A DNA stretch of 64,000 nt from Bacteroidota bacterium. Its GTDB lineage: Bacteria > Bacteroidota > Ignavibacteria > UBA10030 > SZUA-254. Below the pieces are notes generated by a model. The model saw nothing but the letters and a program-made list of their open reading frames with translations, was not told the DNA's origin and searched no databases. Below are positions 16,113 to 27,961 of the stretch, in pieces. Position 1 is the first letter of the stretch, and each line of letters begins with the position of its first letter. The DNA is taken from the NCBI GenBank assembly GCA_036522515.1, contig DATDFQ010000032.1, positions 1-64,000 on the forward strand, written 5' to 3'. The translations under genes and the position numbers were made by a program.

Positions 16113-18350
16113 GTGATCTTCGTTCTCCTTCTGCTGCTTGCCTCGGGGCCTCTCCTCGCGCAGCAACCGTTCACATCCAACCCAACGGGCGGGGGCATGG
16201 TGCAGGGTACGATCCGGAACGCCGGCACCGAAGACCCGATCCAGGATGCGAACATCCGTATCCAGGGAACCACCCTGGGCGCCGTCAGCGACAGCGAAGG
16301 GAGATTCTCCATCCCCAATGTTCCCCCCTCCACATACACAATCACCGCATCGGCAATAGGTTACCTCACCGTGGATGTTTCCGGAGTGACGGTGCGCGCG
16401 CAAGAGACCGCGACGTGTGCGATCGAACTGAAGGAGGCAAGCGTTCAGGTCGGCGAGGTGGTCGTCTATGGAGCTTCCTTCCGCAGGGAACGGATTACCG
16501 ACGCGCCGGCGGCGGTTTCAGCCATGGAGGCAGGCGACATTCAGCTTAACTCGGGCCAGGGACAGGTCCCGAAACTGCTCGAGCGCCTTCCCGGCGTGGA
16601 TATCGCTCAAAACGGGCTTTTTGATTTTAACATCAACACTCGTGGATTCAACAGCTCGCTCACTCGCCGCCTGCTGGTTCTCCTCGATGGACGCGATCTG
16701 GCTATCGTTTTCCTCGGGTCACAGGAATGGAACGGGCTCTCCGTCCCCGTGGAACAGCTGGGCCGTCTCGAACTTGTGCGCGGCCCCGGATCCGCCCTCT
16801 ACGGTGCAAATGCGTTCAACGGGGTGCTGAACATCGTCACGCCTTCGCCGAAACAAAGCGCCGGCACAAGACTCACGCTGGCCGGCGGCGAACTCAACAC
16901 CGTCCGGGCCGATCTCCAGCATGCGGGCGTCTCGGGGAGATGGGGATACAAAGTGAATATCGGGCGCTCACAGGGAGACACCTGGAGCGTACCGCGAGAC
17001 GCGTCGCAGCAGCATCCGTTCGAGTATGACGGATTTAATCCGTTTCTGAATCTGGAGGTCCGGCGGCTCAACACCGATCCGGTCAGGTCGACATACGGAT
17101 CCGCCCGGGTCGACTACGATGCCGGCAGCGGAGCCCTCGCGGTCGTCGAAGGCGGACTCGCTCAGGTGGAGAACGAGGTCTTCATCACCGGCATCGGCAG
17201 GGTGCAGGTGACTCGCGCGCTCAGGCCGTGGGGCAGGGCCAGTTACTCCGACGACCATTCCAGCGTCCAGGTTTGGGCGAGCGGCCGGGATTCCCGGGAG
17301 CCGCAATATTCCCTCTCGACGGGATTGCCTCTGGAGGAAACGTCGCTGACAGTTCAGGGGGATTATCAGTACCACACTTCCGCGATGGAGGAGCGCCTCT
17401 TCCTGACGACGGGACTTTCTTACAGGTACCAGACGGTCGACACCCGCGGAACACTCATGCTCGATCAACACAAGGATAATTTGACCGGCATCTACGGGCA
17501 GCTTGAGTACCGCTTCTCCGACCAATTGAAAGCTCTTGCGGCTTCGCGCTGGGACCGGAGCACGCTTCACGAGAGCCAGTTCTCTCCCAAGGTGGCGCTC
17601 GTCTGGTCTCCCGAGCGCGAGCACAGTTTTCGCGTCACGTACAACCGGGCGTTTCAAGAGCCGGCCTATTCCGAACTGTTTCTCCATGTCCTCGACCCCG
17701 CCCAACCCCTCGCCTATCTCGGGAACGATCATCTGACGGTCGAACAGATCAGGGGCTACGAGTTCGGTTACAAGGGAACGTTTCGTAATGCGATCTACGC
17801 AACGGTCGACGGGTACTACAATCAATTGAGCGATTTCATCACCGATCTCGCACCGGGCGTGAATCCCGCGTATCACGGCCAGGAAAATATCGGGAGCAAG
17901 CTTCGGACAGTCTGGTCGTACGGCAATGCGGGAAAAGTAAACGAGAAGGGGTTCGAGCTCGGGTTGAATTACACTCTTTCGGAGTCCTGGAATATCGATG
18001 CGAACTATTCGCTTTTCGATTTTGATGTAGAGGAAGAGAACGCGAACAGCCCGCTTCTTCCGAATACTCCTCAGTACAAGTTGAACGGGGGGATCACCTA
18101 TAAGGGGGGATCGGGTTTGCAGGTTGGGGTGACGGCGAAATACGTCCCGTCATTCGATTGGTCGGCGGGCATCTTTCAGGGAAGGGTCCTCGCCTACACG
18201 GTGGTGAATCTTGCCGCGCGGTACGCGCTCTCTCAGAATATCACTCTCGGCCTCGATGTTTCAAACCTGCTGGACAGGGAGCACTACGAGATCTTCGGCG
18301 GATCGCTTCTGAAAAGGCGCGCGATCGGGACGGTGACGATCACCCTGTAG
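16113..18350 (+). CDS. TonB-dependent outer-membrane receptor
   Basis: This 745-residue receptor starts at a GTG (16113) with a signal peptide MIFVLLLLLASGPLLAQ. Residues 28-115 are a carboxypeptidase-regulatory-like beta domain (VQGTIRNAGTEDPIQDANIRI, GRFSIPNVPPSTYTI), common in Bacteroidota receptors. A plug domain follows (about 125-250: APAAVSAMEAGDI, LLERLPGVDIAQNG, RLELVRGPGSALYGANAFNGVLNIVT), then a 22-strand-type barrel ending in an aromatic-containing strand RRAIGTVTITL. It imports a ligand across the outer membrane with TonB energy. The substrate cannot be read from sequence, and no SusD partner is adjacent. A repeat element at 15991-16100 forms its upstream region. Confidence 0.93.
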   Translation: MIFVLLLLLASGPLLAQQPFTSNPTGGGMVQGTIRNAGTEDPIQDANIRIQGTTLGAVSDSEGRFSIPNVPPSTYTITASAIGYLTVDVSGVTVRAQETATCAIELKEASVQVGEVVVYGASFRRERITDAPAAVSAMEAGDIQLNSGQGQVPKLLERLPGVDIAQNGLFDFNINTRGFNSSLTRRLLVLLDGRDLAIVFLGSQEWNGLSVPVEQLGRLELVRGPGSALYGANAFNGVLNIVTPSPKQSAGTRLTLAGGELNTVRADLQHAGVSGRWGYKVNIGRSQGDTWSVPRDASQQHPFEYDGFNPFLNLEVRRLNTDPVRSTYGSARVDYDAGSGALAVVEGGLAQVENEVFITGIGRVQVTRALRPWGRASYSDDHSSVQVWASGRDSREPQYSLSTGLPLEETSLTVQGDYQYHTSAMEERLFLTTGLSYRYQTVDTRGTLMLDQHKDNLTGIYGQLEYRFSDQLKALAASRWDRSTLHESQFSPKVALVWSPEREHSFRVTYNRAFQEPAYSELFLHVLDPAQPLAYLGNDHLTVEQIRGYEFGYKGTFRNAIYATVDGYYNQLSDFITDLAPGVNPAYHGQENIGSKLRTVWSYGNAGKVNEKGFELGLNYTLSESWNIDANYSLFDFDVEEENANSPLLPNTPQYKLNGGITYKGGSGLQVGVTAKYVPSFDWSAGIFQGRVLAYTVVNLAARYALSQNITLGLDVSNLLDREHYEIFGGSLLKRRAIGTVTITL

Positions 18351-18353
18351 CGG

Positions 18354-20999
18354 TTACTTCTTCTTCCCTTTTTTCTCCGGCTTCTTGTCGCCCTTCCGTT
18401 TCGCGGCAGGCCCCTTCGCCGGTTTTCCTCCTGCGGTCTCCTTCTTCGGCTTCTCCCCCGCTGGCCCCCCGGATTCGAAGAGAGATTCCTGGGGTTTTTC
18501 TCCGGTCTCCGTCTTGACGGCCTCGGCCTTGCCCGGCCCGGCGGCCGGAGTTTCTTTCGGCTCTTCCTTTTCCTCCTCGGAAGGAACCACGGCCAGGTCG
18601 CCGACCTGATCTCCGGCTTCCAGACGGATCAACCTGACGCCCTGTGTGATGCGTCCGGCCATCCGTATCTCCTTCGCCGGTTGGCGAATGACGACGCCTT
18701 TGGATGTGACAACCACGATGTCGTCGTTCTCGAGCACTTCCTTGATGCCTACCAGCTTTCCGGTCTTATCCGTGACCCGCAACGTGAGCACCCCCTTGAT
18801 ACCGCGGTGACTCACGCGGTATTCGTCGAGTTCGCTCCGTTTGCCGAATCCGTGTTCCGCCACGACGAGAATCGAGGTCTTGCGACGGGAGATTGCGACC
18901 GCGCCGATCACCTTGTCCCCCTTGCCGAGCGTAATCGCGCGCACGCCCGAGGCGGAGCGTCCCATCGGGCGCGCTTCCGTCTCCGGGAACCGGACCGCCA
19001 TCCCGTTGTGCGTTCCGACGATGATATCCATGGTGCCGTCCGTGAGCTTCACGTCCTTGACGATGTCGTCTTTTCGCATGCTGATCGCCGTGATGCCGGT
19101 TCGGCGCACGTTTCCGAATTCCGAAAGCGCCGTTTTCTTGATGACGCCATTTCCGGTCACCATCGCGACAAAGTGTTTTTCGTCGAACTCCTGCACCGGG
19201 ACGATCGCCGCGATATTCTCTCCCACCTGCTTTGCGATCAGGTTGACGATCGACTTCCCCCGCGACGCCCGGCCCGCTTCCGGAATTTCATGGACCTTCA
19301 GCCAGTAGCACCGGCCCTTGTCGGTGAAGAAGAGGATATAGTTGTGCGTGGAGGCGACGAACATGTGTTCGATAAAATCGTCCTCCTTGGTGGTCGCCCC
19401 CGTGACTCCCCGTCCGCCGCGGCCCTGGCGCCGGTATCCCGAAACGGGAACGCGCTTGATAAAACCGCCGTGGCTGATCGTGATCACGACGTTCTCCTCG
19501 GCGATCATGTCCTCGACGCTGAACTCCTCGGCCTTGTACACGATCTCTGTGCGGCGCTCGTCGCCGTACTTTTTCTTGATCTCAAGAAGCTCGTCCTTGA
19601 TCATCTGCATCTGGAGTTTCTTGCTCGCGAGGATCGCCTTCAGCCGCTCGATGAGCTTGATCGTCTCCTTGTACTCGTCCTCGATCTTCTTGCGCTCGAG
19701 TCCGGTGAGGCGCTGCAGGCGCATGTCGAGGATCGCCTTCGACTGGATCTCGGAGAGCTTGAACCTCTTCATCAGCCCTTCCTGGGCCGTCGGGACGTCC
19801 TTCGACTTCTTGATCAGCTTGATGATCTCGTCGATGTTGTCCAGCGCGATGATATACCCTTCGAGGATATGCGCGCGCTTCTCCGCTTCGCTCAGCTCGT
19901 ACTTTGCGCGGCGGACGATGATATCGTTCCGGTGTTTGATGAAGTGGTCGATCATCTCCCGCAGCTTGAGCTCCACGGGCCGGCCGCCCACAAGCGCAAG
20001 CATGATGATGCCGAACGTCGTCTGCATCTGCGTGTGCTTGTAGAGATTGTTGAGCACGACCGGAGCGTTCGCGTCCCGCTTCAACTCGATGACGACCCGC
20101 AGCCCGTCCCGGTCCGATTCGTCCCTGATATCGGAGATGTCCTCGATCTTTTTGTCCCGCACGAGCTCAGCGATCTTCGAGATGAGCCCGGACTTGTTGA
20201 CCTGGTACGGGATCTCGGTGACCACGATCGACTGGCGGTCCGCGCGCCCCGTTTCGATGTTGGCCTTCGCCCGGACGATGATCCTTCCGCGGCCGGTCTT
20301 GTAGGCTTGTTTGACTCCCTCATATCCGTAGATGATGCCGCCCGTCGGGAAGTCGGGGGCCTTGATGATCTTCAGGAGTTTCTCGTCGGTGAGCTCCGGG
20401 TTGTCGATGATGGCGACGCAGCCGTCGACGACTTCCGTCAGGTTGTGCGGGGGAATGTTCGTCGTCATTCCGACGGCGATGCCGGAGGTTCCGTTCACGA
20501 GCAGGTTCGGGATGAGAGCCGGAAGGACGGTCGGTTCTTTGAGCGAATCGTCGAAGTTCGGGACAAAATCGACCGTGTTCTTATCGAGATCCCTGAGCAT
20601 TTCCTCGGCGATGCGCGAGAGACGGACTTCGGTGTACCTCATCGCCGCGGGTGAATCTCCGTCGACGGATCCGAAGTTCCCCTGTCCGTCGACCAGCGGA
20701 TAGCGGAGGGAAAAGTCCTGCGCCATCCGGACCATCGTGTCGTAGACCGCGGAGTCGCCGTGCGGATGGTACTTGCCGAGCACTTCGCCGACGATGCGCG
20801 CGCTTTTCTTATAGGCGCGGTTGCTCGCAAGTCCGAGTTCCTGCATGCCGAAGAGAACGCGGCGGTGAACGGGTTTCAACCCGTCCCGCACGTCGGGGAG
20901 CGCACGCGCAACGATCACGCTCATCGCGTAATCGATGTACGACCCCTTCATTTCTTCTTCAATATCGACAGGAACTATTTTTTCGTTGCCGTTAGCCAT
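18354..20999 (-). CDS. gyrA: DNA gyrase subunit A
   Basis: This 881-residue subunit breaks and rejoins DNA in gyrase, introducing negative supercoils. The N-terminus [21 protein letters not shown] is typical. Numbering matches Escherichia coli in the quinolone region: HPHGD, Ser83 and Asp87 (GDSAVYDTM), all wild type, with catalytic Tyr122 in AMRYTEVR. A GyrA box QGRGGRG in the C-terminal beta-pinwheel supports gyrase rather than topoisomerase IV. The last ~75 residues are a low-complexity tail rich in Lys, Glu, Pro and Ala. The gene converges tail-to-tail with the TonB receptor only 3 bases apart. A repeat cluster separates it from gyrB. Confidence 0.97.
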   Translation of the reverse strand: MANGNEKIVPVDIEEEMKGSYIDYAMSVIVARALPDVRDGLKPVHRRVLFGMQELGLASNRAYKKSARIVGEVLGKYHPHGDSAVYDTMVRMAQDFSLRYPLVDGQGNFGSVDGDSPAAMRYTEVRLSRIAEEMLRDLDKNTVDFVPNFDDSLKEPTVLPALIPNLLVNGTSGIAVGMTTNIPPHNLTEVVDGCVAIIDNPELTDEKLLKIIKAPDFPTGGIIYGYEGVKQAYKTGRGRIIVRAKANIETGRADRQSIVVTEIPYQVNKSGLISKIAELVRDKKIEDISDIRDESDRDGLRVVIELKRDANAPVVLNNLYKHTQMQTTFGIIMLALVGGRPVELKLREMIDHFIKHRNDIIVRRAKYELSEAEKRAHILEGYIIALDNIDEIIKLIKKSKDVPTAQEGLMKRFKLSEIQSKAILDMRLQRLTGLERKKIEDEYKETIKLIERLKAILASKKLQMQMIKDELLEIKKKYGDERRTEIVYKAEEFSVEDMIAEENVVITISHGGFIKRVPVSGYRRQGRGGRGVTGATTKEDDFIEHMFVASTHNYILFFTDKGRCYWLKVHEIPEAGRASRGKSIVNLIAKQVGENIAAIVPVQEFDEKHFVAMVTGNGVIKKTALSEFGNVRRTGITAISMRKDDIVKDVKLTDGTMDIIVGTHNGMAVRFPETEARPMGRSASGVRAITLGKGDKVIGAVAISRRKTSILVVAEHGFGKRSELDEYRVSHRGIKGVLTLRVTDKTGKLVGIKEVLENDDIVVVTSKGVVIRQPAKEIRMAGRITQGVRLIRLEAGDQVGDLAVVPSEEEKEEPKETPAAGPGKAEAVKTETGEKPQESLFESGGPAGEKPKKETAGGKPAKGPAAKRKGDKKPEKKGKKK

Positions 21000-21040
21000 T
21001 CTATTGCCCTAAAGTCGTTGATTCGTTATGACATTCGATG

Positions 21041-21240
21041 CCTCGGCCTTGGTAGGCGCAGGCTTTAGCCTGCGTTACACGGCACGCGACCTGAAGGTCG
21101 CGCCTACCGATCCCTTGGGCCTGGTAGCCGCAGCCTTTAGGCTGCGGTCTTTTTCCCGCCATGGCACAGCTCCTCGATCAAAAACCCGCAAGCTAAAGCT
21201 TGCGGCTACCGATACCCCGGCCGCGGAGCGGTCTTTTGGA
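21041..21240. repeat. Palindrome cluster including composite two-hairpin element
   Basis: The gyrB-gyrA gap holds four inverted repeats: GCAGGCTTTAGCCTGC (about 21058-21073), CGCGACCTGAAGGTCGCG (21085-21102), CCGCAGCCTTTAGGCTGCGG (21128-21147) and CCGCAAGCTAAAGCTTGCGG (21186-21205). The second and third, joined by a linker with CTACC/GGTAG ends, form the composite element that recurs at 29683-29745 and inverted at 53592-53653. Confidence 0.9.
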
Positions 21241-21243
21241 TCA

Positions 21244-23343
<2,100 letters not shown>

Positions 23344-23634
23344 TTATCGAAATATGATGTCGTGCACGATCTCCTGATGCATCGCACGATTGATTTTCTC
23401 AATCAAATCCTTCTTCAGAAAAACCAGCTCGTTCCGCCAGACCGCCTGCTCGACATGGACGAAGAGCTTTCCGTCGGTGATCCGCTCGGCGGTGGCCACT
23501 CCCGCGATCTGCTCGCCCACGATCCCCGGCCAGGCTTCGAGCATTTCGTATTGTTTGATCTTTCCCCCGATTCCGAGCGAGCTCAGAACCCCGGAAATTC
23601 CCGTCGCGATCAGTTTTGCCGGCGGTTTGCTCAT
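23344..23634 (-). CDS. DUF721/DciA-like protein, putative helicase-loading factor
   Basis: This 96-residue protein of the DUF721 family (VLSSLGIGGKIKQYEMLEAWPGIVGEQIAGVATAERITDGKLFVHVEQAVWRNEL...) shows the conserved W-P-x-I-V-G and a C-terminal L-x-x-x-I-N. It is a KH-like small basic domain. DciA, in the same family, loads the replicative helicase DnaB in bacteria lacking DnaC. Placement two bases after recF and nine before gyrB, beside oriC, fits a replication role. That this copy is the loader is inference. It is shorter than many DciA proteins and lacks their long tail. Confidence 0.8.
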   Translation of the reverse strand: MSKPPAKLIATGISGVLSSLGIGGKIKQYEMLEAWPGIVGEQIAGVATAERITDGKLFVHVEQAVWRNELVFLKKDLIEKINRAMHQEIVHDIIFR

Positions 23635-23636
23635 GC

Positions 23637-24800
23637 TTATGCCGCCAGCTCCTGTTCGACCACGGTCCCGCTCCGGACCAGGAACCGCTTGTGAGATTCA
23701 CCGAAGTTCGTCCCCTTTTCGAAGAATCGAACGCTCGTCGATGTGATGAAGGCCTGGCTTAACCCCTCGACAAAATGCAGAAGCTGTCTCGCCCGTTGCT
23801 CGTCGAGTTCGGAGAAAATATCGTCAAGGAGCAGGATCGGCGTTTCACCGCTCCGGTCCTGGAGGTAGAAAAATTCCGCAATCTTGAGAGCGATCAGAAA
23901 CGTCTTCTGCTGCCCCTGGGAGGCGTAACTCCTCAGGTCGAGCCCGTTGATCCTGAATAACAGCTCGTCCCGCTGGGGCCCGACAAGCGTTATGCCGGCG
24001 CGCATTTCCACCGGGCGGGTCTTTTCTATCTCGGCTTTGAGCAGCTCCCGAATTTCGGGTTCCGTCGATCTGCTCGAAAGGGCGATCATCGGCCGGTACT
24101 CGATTGTCGGCTCCTCGGCGCTCCCCACGAGACGGTGGTACGCGGAGGTGACGAACTCCTGAAATTCCCGGACGAACTGGTTCCGCCTGTTGGTGACCGC
24201 TGCGCCGAGAACGACCATCTGGTCGTCCCAGGGCGGGAGAAGGTCCGAACAATCCGTCCGCTGGAGTTTCGCTTCTTTGAGAATCCTGTTCCGGTGCCGC
24301 AGGACTTTTCGGTAGGCGATGAGGTCTTGCAGGTAGACGCTGCTCGACTGCGAGATCACAAAATCGACGAACTTTCTCCGGTCGGCCGGGGCGCCCGAAA
24401 CGATCGCGGTATATTCCGGAGAGAAAATCACGATCGGAAATTTTCCGATGATCGAGGTGAACGGCTCGACCCTGCGCTTGTTCACCATCACGACCTTCTC
24501 GACCGGCTCCTTCGCATAGGCGACGCGGACGTTGTGTTCCGTCCCCCCTCCTCCGACGAACGTTCCCGCGATCTCGAACAGCTCCGCGCCGAAGTTCAAC
24601 GCGAGCGCGTCGCTCGACGCGTAAAAGCTCTTCGTGAGGCAGAGGTAGGAGATCGCTTCGAGAATATTCGTCTTTCCTTCGCCGTTGTCACCCAGCAGGA
24701 GGTTGGTACCGCCCGTGAACTGGAAGGAGGAGTCGAGATGGTTTCTAAAGTCCCGTAGCCTGAGGTTTGTCAGCTGCATCGACTCGAGGGGATCAATCAC
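23637..24800 (-). CDS. recF: DNA replication and repair protein RecF
   Basis: This SMC-like ATPase assists RecA loading at gaps. Visible motifs are LTNLRLRDFRNH at the N-terminus, Walker A LLGDNGEGKTNILEAI, signature-type SYASQGQQKTFLIALKIAEF and Walker B PILLLDDIFSELD. The listed start is a GTG at 24800 that overlaps the dnaN stop. The ATG at 24779 gives MQLTNLRLRDF, the usual family beginning, and is equally plausible, making 380 residues. It lies between dnaN and DUF721 with overlaps or gaps of a few bases, so it is surely co-transcribed. Confidence 0.95.
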   Translation of the reverse strand: MIDPLESMQLTNLRLRDFRNHLDSSFQFTGGTNLLLGDNGEGKTNILEAISYLCLTKSFYASSDALALNFGAELFEIAGTFVGGGGTEHNVRVAYAKEPVEKVVMVNKRRVEPFTSIIGKFPIVIFSPEYTAIVSGAPADRRKFVDFVISQSSSVYLQDLIAYRKVLRHRNRILKEAKLQRTDCSDLLPPWDDQMVVLGAAVTNRRNQFVREFQEFVTSAYHRLVGSAEEPTIEYRPMIALSSRSTEPEIRELLKAEIEKTRPVEMRAGITLVGPQRDELLFRINGLDLRSYASQGQQKTFLIALKIAEFFYLQDRSGETPILLLDDIFSELDEQRARQLLHFVEGLSQAFITSTSVRFFEKGTNFGESHKRFLVRSGTVVEQELAA

Positions 24801-25908
24801 TCAACCTCACCGGCATGACGAGCATCAACAGGTTCTCGCCGTCCCTCTGCGAGACCGGCCTGAGGATGCTTGCCCGCGTCGGCGAGCTGAACATCAACTG
24901 AACCTGATCGGTGTCCATATGCGAAAGCATGTCGATCATGTAGGTAGAATTGAATCCGATTTCCATCGGCTCCGCGGAGTAATCGCAGGTGAGCGTCTCT
25001 TTCGCCTCGCTCCCGAAATCGATATCTTCGGCCGAAACCGCGAGAGACCCTTTGCGGAGGGAGAAACGGACCTGATGCGTCGTCGAGCTGGCGTAGAGCG
25101 CCGTCCTGCGCACCGAAGCAAGAAGCTGATTCTTGTCGATCAATAATTCCTTGTCGTTTTCGAGGGGGATCACGCTTTCATAATTCGGAAATTTCTCCTC
25201 GATCATCCGCGAGACCAGCCGGGTCGTTCCCATCGAGAACATCGCGTGATTTTCGCTGAACGCGACGCTGCCGTCGGCCGTATCGGACGATTTCAGGACG
25301 AGGTTGAGCGCCTTCGCCGGGACGATGACTTCGCGCTCCCCCGCGGTGGAGGAGAACGACGAATTCACCAGGCGCACGAGACGGTGGCCGTCCGTCGCCA
25401 CGGCGCGGATCTCGTCTTTCTTGATCTGGAAGAGGACGCCCATCATCGCCGGCCTCAGCTCGTCGGAACTCACGGCAAAGGATGTCTTCATGATCAGGCG
25501 GCTGAGCGTCGGGCCGTCGATTTTCAACTCCGCATCCGACTTGAATTTCGGGATGGCGGGGTAATTCTCGCTCGACTCGCCGGTCAGCCGGTACTCGCCG
25601 TTTCCCGTCTTCATCAGAATTTTATTGTTGTCCGTCTGGGCCGTGAAATTGATTTCCGTGTTGGGGAGCGCTCTCACCGTTTCCATCAACCTCTTTGCCG
25701 GGACCGCAATCGTTCCGTTCTCGCCGTTCTTGACCGGCAGGTTCACCGACATCGAGGTGTCGAGATCGGTCGCCGTGAGCTGGAGCTTGTTGTCCGTAAC
25801 CTCAAACAGAAAGTTTTCCAGAATTGGAAGAGTCGATCGCGTCGGAATTACGCCCCCGATATTTCCGAGAACCTTCTGCAGTTCGATGCTGGACGTGGAG
25901 AATCTCAT
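24793..25908 (-). CDS. dnaN: DNA polymerase III sliding clamp (beta subunit)
   Basis: The start is the ATG complementary to 25906-25908, with GAGGAAAGA upstream, giving MRFSTSSIELQKVLGNIGGV and 371 residues. A longer reading to 26019 has a non-conserved basic leader. The three clamp domains are evident (PTRSTLPILENFLFEV, FAVSSDELRPAMMGVLF, YMIDMLSHMDTDQVQLMFSSP), and the C-terminal MLVMPVRLSD matches the LMPMRL-type pocket end. The ring tethers polymerase to DNA. It is the first gene of the dnaN-recF-DUF721-gyrB cluster, expressed leftwards from a promoter near 25960. Confidence 0.97.
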   Translation of the reverse strand: MRFSTSSIELQKVLGNIGGVIPTRSTLPILENFLFEVTDNKLQLTATDLDTSMSVNLPVKNGENGTIAVPAKRLMETVRALPNTEINFTAQTDNNKILMKTGNGEYRLTGESSENYPAIPKFKSDAELKIDGPTLSRLIMKTSFAVSSDELRPAMMGVLFQIKKDEIRAVATDGHRLVRLVNSSFSSTAGEREVIVPAKALNLVLKSSDTADGSVAFSENHAMFSMGTTRLVSRMIEEKFPNYESVIPLENDKELLIDKNQLLASVRRTALYASSTTHQVRFSLRKGSLAVSAEDIDFGSEAKETLTCDYSAEPMEIGFNSTYMIDMLSHMDTDQVQLMFSSPTRASILRPVSQRDGENLLMLVMPVRLSD

Positions 25909-25957
25909 TGATCTTTCCTCTTTTGAATGGTGAAGTTGGGTACGGTGGCAACCTTTA

Positions 25958-25986
25958 AATTTACGAAATTTACGCGTGAAATTCAA
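25958..25986 (-). promoter_or_regulatory. Candidate dnaN promoter
   Basis: Read leftwards, TTGAAT (25981-25986) and TAAATT (25958-25963) are separated by 17 bases, giving a transcript start roughly 40 bases before the dnaN ATG. The -10 also resembles the TAnnTTTG type used by Bacteroidota sigma factors only loosely. Confidence 0.5.
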
Positions 25987-26350
25987 TCGAAAACATATCC
26001 TAACCCCATACAAATACAATAAGTTAGGGAAATCACAGGCTCCCTGATACCACTGCCTTATCCACCCCTATAACCCCCAGTATTACTATATGTTATAGAG
26101 ATGTAAAAAGAGGATTACTAATAATAAGGCACGTTGACATGTGTACAATTGGTTCAACTTCTTTTCCCGCCTCCGTTTGCGCACGACTCATTTGTTTGAA
26201 CTCTGTGTCTTCGCTCTTGAAAAGATCCGGCATATCCACAAAACATCGTCTCTGCCACATCCCGCCACGAAACGACAAACTCTTTGCACAGTCCATTCAC
26301 ATGAAATCACTTCCGGCGCACAGCGTTATCAACAACTCCCGGCCGAAACG

Positions 26351-26377
26351 AAAAGTGCCCGAACAAGACCGGGCACT
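26351..26377 (-). terminator. Rho-independent terminator of dnaA
   Basis: Arms AGTGCCCG (26354-26361) and CGGGCACT (26370-26377) form a perfect 8-bp stem with an 8-base loop. Read leftwards it ends in TTTTCGTTTC. It begins about 30 bases after the dnaA stop. Confidence 0.85.
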
Positions 26378-26405
26378 CGCTGAACCTCTGAAGAGTCGAA
26401 AGTGA

Positions 26406-27896
26406 TTATCCGAGACTCAACTCCAGTTTTGATCTGAGTTGCAGCACCAGGTTTTTCTGTTTTGGATCGTTTGCCATGCTGTCTTCGACCGTCTGGTAGG
26501 CATGGATCACCGTGCTGTGATCGCGCCCGCCGAAATGAAGCCCGATCGTTTTGAGGGAAGAGTTGGTCAATTCCTTCGTGAGGTACATGGCGATCTGGCG
26601 TGCGTTCACGATCTCCTGTTTGCGGGTCTTCGCGCGAATGAGATCGTCCGGGATGCCGAGATGCTCGCAAACCACCCTCTGAATTTCCTCGACGGTGATA
26701 TGGGTTCTGACCTCTCCCACGATGGAACGAACGACCTCCTTCGCAAGGTCGAGATCGATCGTCCGGCTCTCGAGCGATGAGCGCGCAAGCAGGCCGATCA
26801 GGCAGCCCTCCAGCTCGCGGATGTTCGAGGTGACATTCAGCGCGATGAACTCGACCACCGCATGCGGAAGTTCGGCTCCCCGGTCGCCGCTCTTTTTCCG
26901 GAGGATGGCGATTCTTGTCTCGAGATCCGGGGGCTGGACGTCGGCGGTCAATCCCGATTGGAACCGTGAAATCAGGCGCTCATTCAGCCCTTTCAGCTCC
27001 TTCGGGGGCTTATCGGAGGAAAGGACGATCTGCTTTCCGAGCTGGTGGAGCTCGTTGAAGGTGTGGAAAAACGTGTCCTGCGTCTTTTCCTTCCCGGCGA
27101 AGAACTGAATGTCGTCGACGATAAGAAGGTCGACGCGGCGGTAGAAATTGGAGAACTCGGCGACGCGATCCTTCTGGATCGCCTCGACGAAATCGATCGT
27201 GAACTTTTCGCTCGAGACGTAGAGGACCCGCCGGCTGCGGTCGGTTTGCATCACGTGGTTCCCAATCGCATGCACCAGGTGCGTTTTCCCGAGTCCGACT
27301 CCGCCGTAGATCACGAGCGGGTTGAACGACGATCCGCCCAGCGTGTTCGCGACCGCGAGCGCGGCAGCGGAGGCGAATTGATTGCTCTCACCTCTGATGT
27401 AATGTTGAAATGTGTACGACGGATTCAGGAACGCCGCGGCGGGTGACTTTGTCATCGGCGCGCTCATGGCCGCGCGCGGTACATCGCCGGAGGACCCGGC
27501 CGGCTCGGAGGAGATCGGCGCAGGAGCTTCGGGAGAATAGGGGGACGGGGCATGGCCAGATGGACGCGTGTCCCGATCTTCGGAAACGACTTCATAATCC
27601 AAAGCGATTTCAGTTCCGGTGACTTGCGTGAGGACTTCGCTCAAGAGTGAAAAATAATGCTCCTCAAGCCATTCTGAAAAAAACTGGCTCGGGACCTGGA
27701 TCGAAAATTTTCTGTCGCTCAGCCGGAGAGGGATGATCGGCTCAAACCAGGCCTTGAAGCTCTGGTTGTTCACTCGCGCTTTGATCAGCTTGAGGCAATC
27801 AAACCAGGTCCTCTCGTGAAGCTGAAGGTTATCAAATCCAGCGGGGATGACATTCGGATCCGCACTGCTGTTCTGTGTGGGGGCACTTAGATGCAT
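26406..27896 (-). CDS. dnaA: Chromosomal replication initiator DnaA
   Basis: This 496-residue initiator binds DnaA boxes and opens oriC. Domain I (about 25-110) includes FKAWFEPIIPL. A Pro/Ser/Ala-rich linker spans about 115-165. The AAA+ domain III has the Walker A motif GGVGLGKTHLVHAIGN, Walker B-like LLIVDDIQFFAGKE, and sensor and arginine-finger regions (NERLISRFQSGL). Domain IV ends with the DNA-binding signature GGRDHSTVIHAYQTV. It has its own promoter overlapping a DnaA-box-like site, suggesting self-regulation, and its own terminator. It points left, while the ribosomal protein L34 gene points right across the origin. Confidence 0.98.
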   Translation of the reverse strand: MHLSAPTQNSSADPNVIPAGFDNLQLHERTWFDCLKLIKARVNNQSFKAWFEPIIPLRLSDRKFSIQVPSQFFSEWLEEHYFSLLSEVLTQVTGTEIALDYEVVSEDRDTRPSGHAPSPYSPEAPAPISSEPAGSSGDVPRAAMSAPMTKSPAAAFLNPSYTFQHYIRGESNQFASAAALAVANTLGGSSFNPLVIYGGVGLGKTHLVHAIGNHVMQTDRSRRVLYVSSEKFTIDFVEAIQKDRVAEFSNFYRRVDLLIVDDIQFFAGKEKTQDTFFHTFNELHQLGKQIVLSSDKPPKELKGLNERLISRFQSGLTADVQPPDLETRIAILRKKSGDRGAELPHAVVEFIALNVTSNIRELEGCLIGLLARSSLESRTIDLDLAKEVVRSIVGEVRTHITVEEIQRVVCEHLGIPDDLIRAKTRKQEIVNARQIAMYLTKELTNSSLKTIGLHFGGRDHSTVIHAYQTVEDSMANDPKQKNLVLQLRSKLELSLG

Positions 27897-27932
27897 TGCT
27901 CGGTAACCTCATAAGACAAAATGGATTACGGC

Positions 27933-27961
27933 GATTTAAACCGCTATCTACAACTTGTCAA
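27933..27961 (-). promoter_or_regulatory. Candidate dnaA promoter overlapping a DnaA-like box
   Basis: Read leftwards, a perfect TTGACA (27956-27961) and TAAATC (27933-27938) are spaced by 17 bases and would start about 30 bases before the dnaA ATG. The -35 lies inside TTGTCAACA (27955-27963), a site two mismatches from the DnaA box, consistent with feedback by DnaA. Confidence 0.55.

Larger units (their letters stand above)
25909..26405. other. dnaN-dnaA spacer with DnaA-box-like sites, AT-rich segment
   Basis: The 497-base spacer has no convincing gene. It holds three sites one mismatch from the DnaA box TTATCCACA: TTATCCACC (26058-26066), ATATCCACA (26233-26241) and TTATCAACA (26326-26334). 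An AT-rich stretch lies at about 26085-26130. It also contains the dnaN promoter and the dnaA terminator. Together with 27897-28233 it could form a bipartite origin flanking dnaA. Confidence 0.6.

Noticed and set aside
18354-18580. Low-complexity GyrA tail as a separate repeat element
   Set aside because: It is an in-frame Lys/Glu/Pro-rich extension of gyrA, seen in other FCB-group gyrases, not an independent element.
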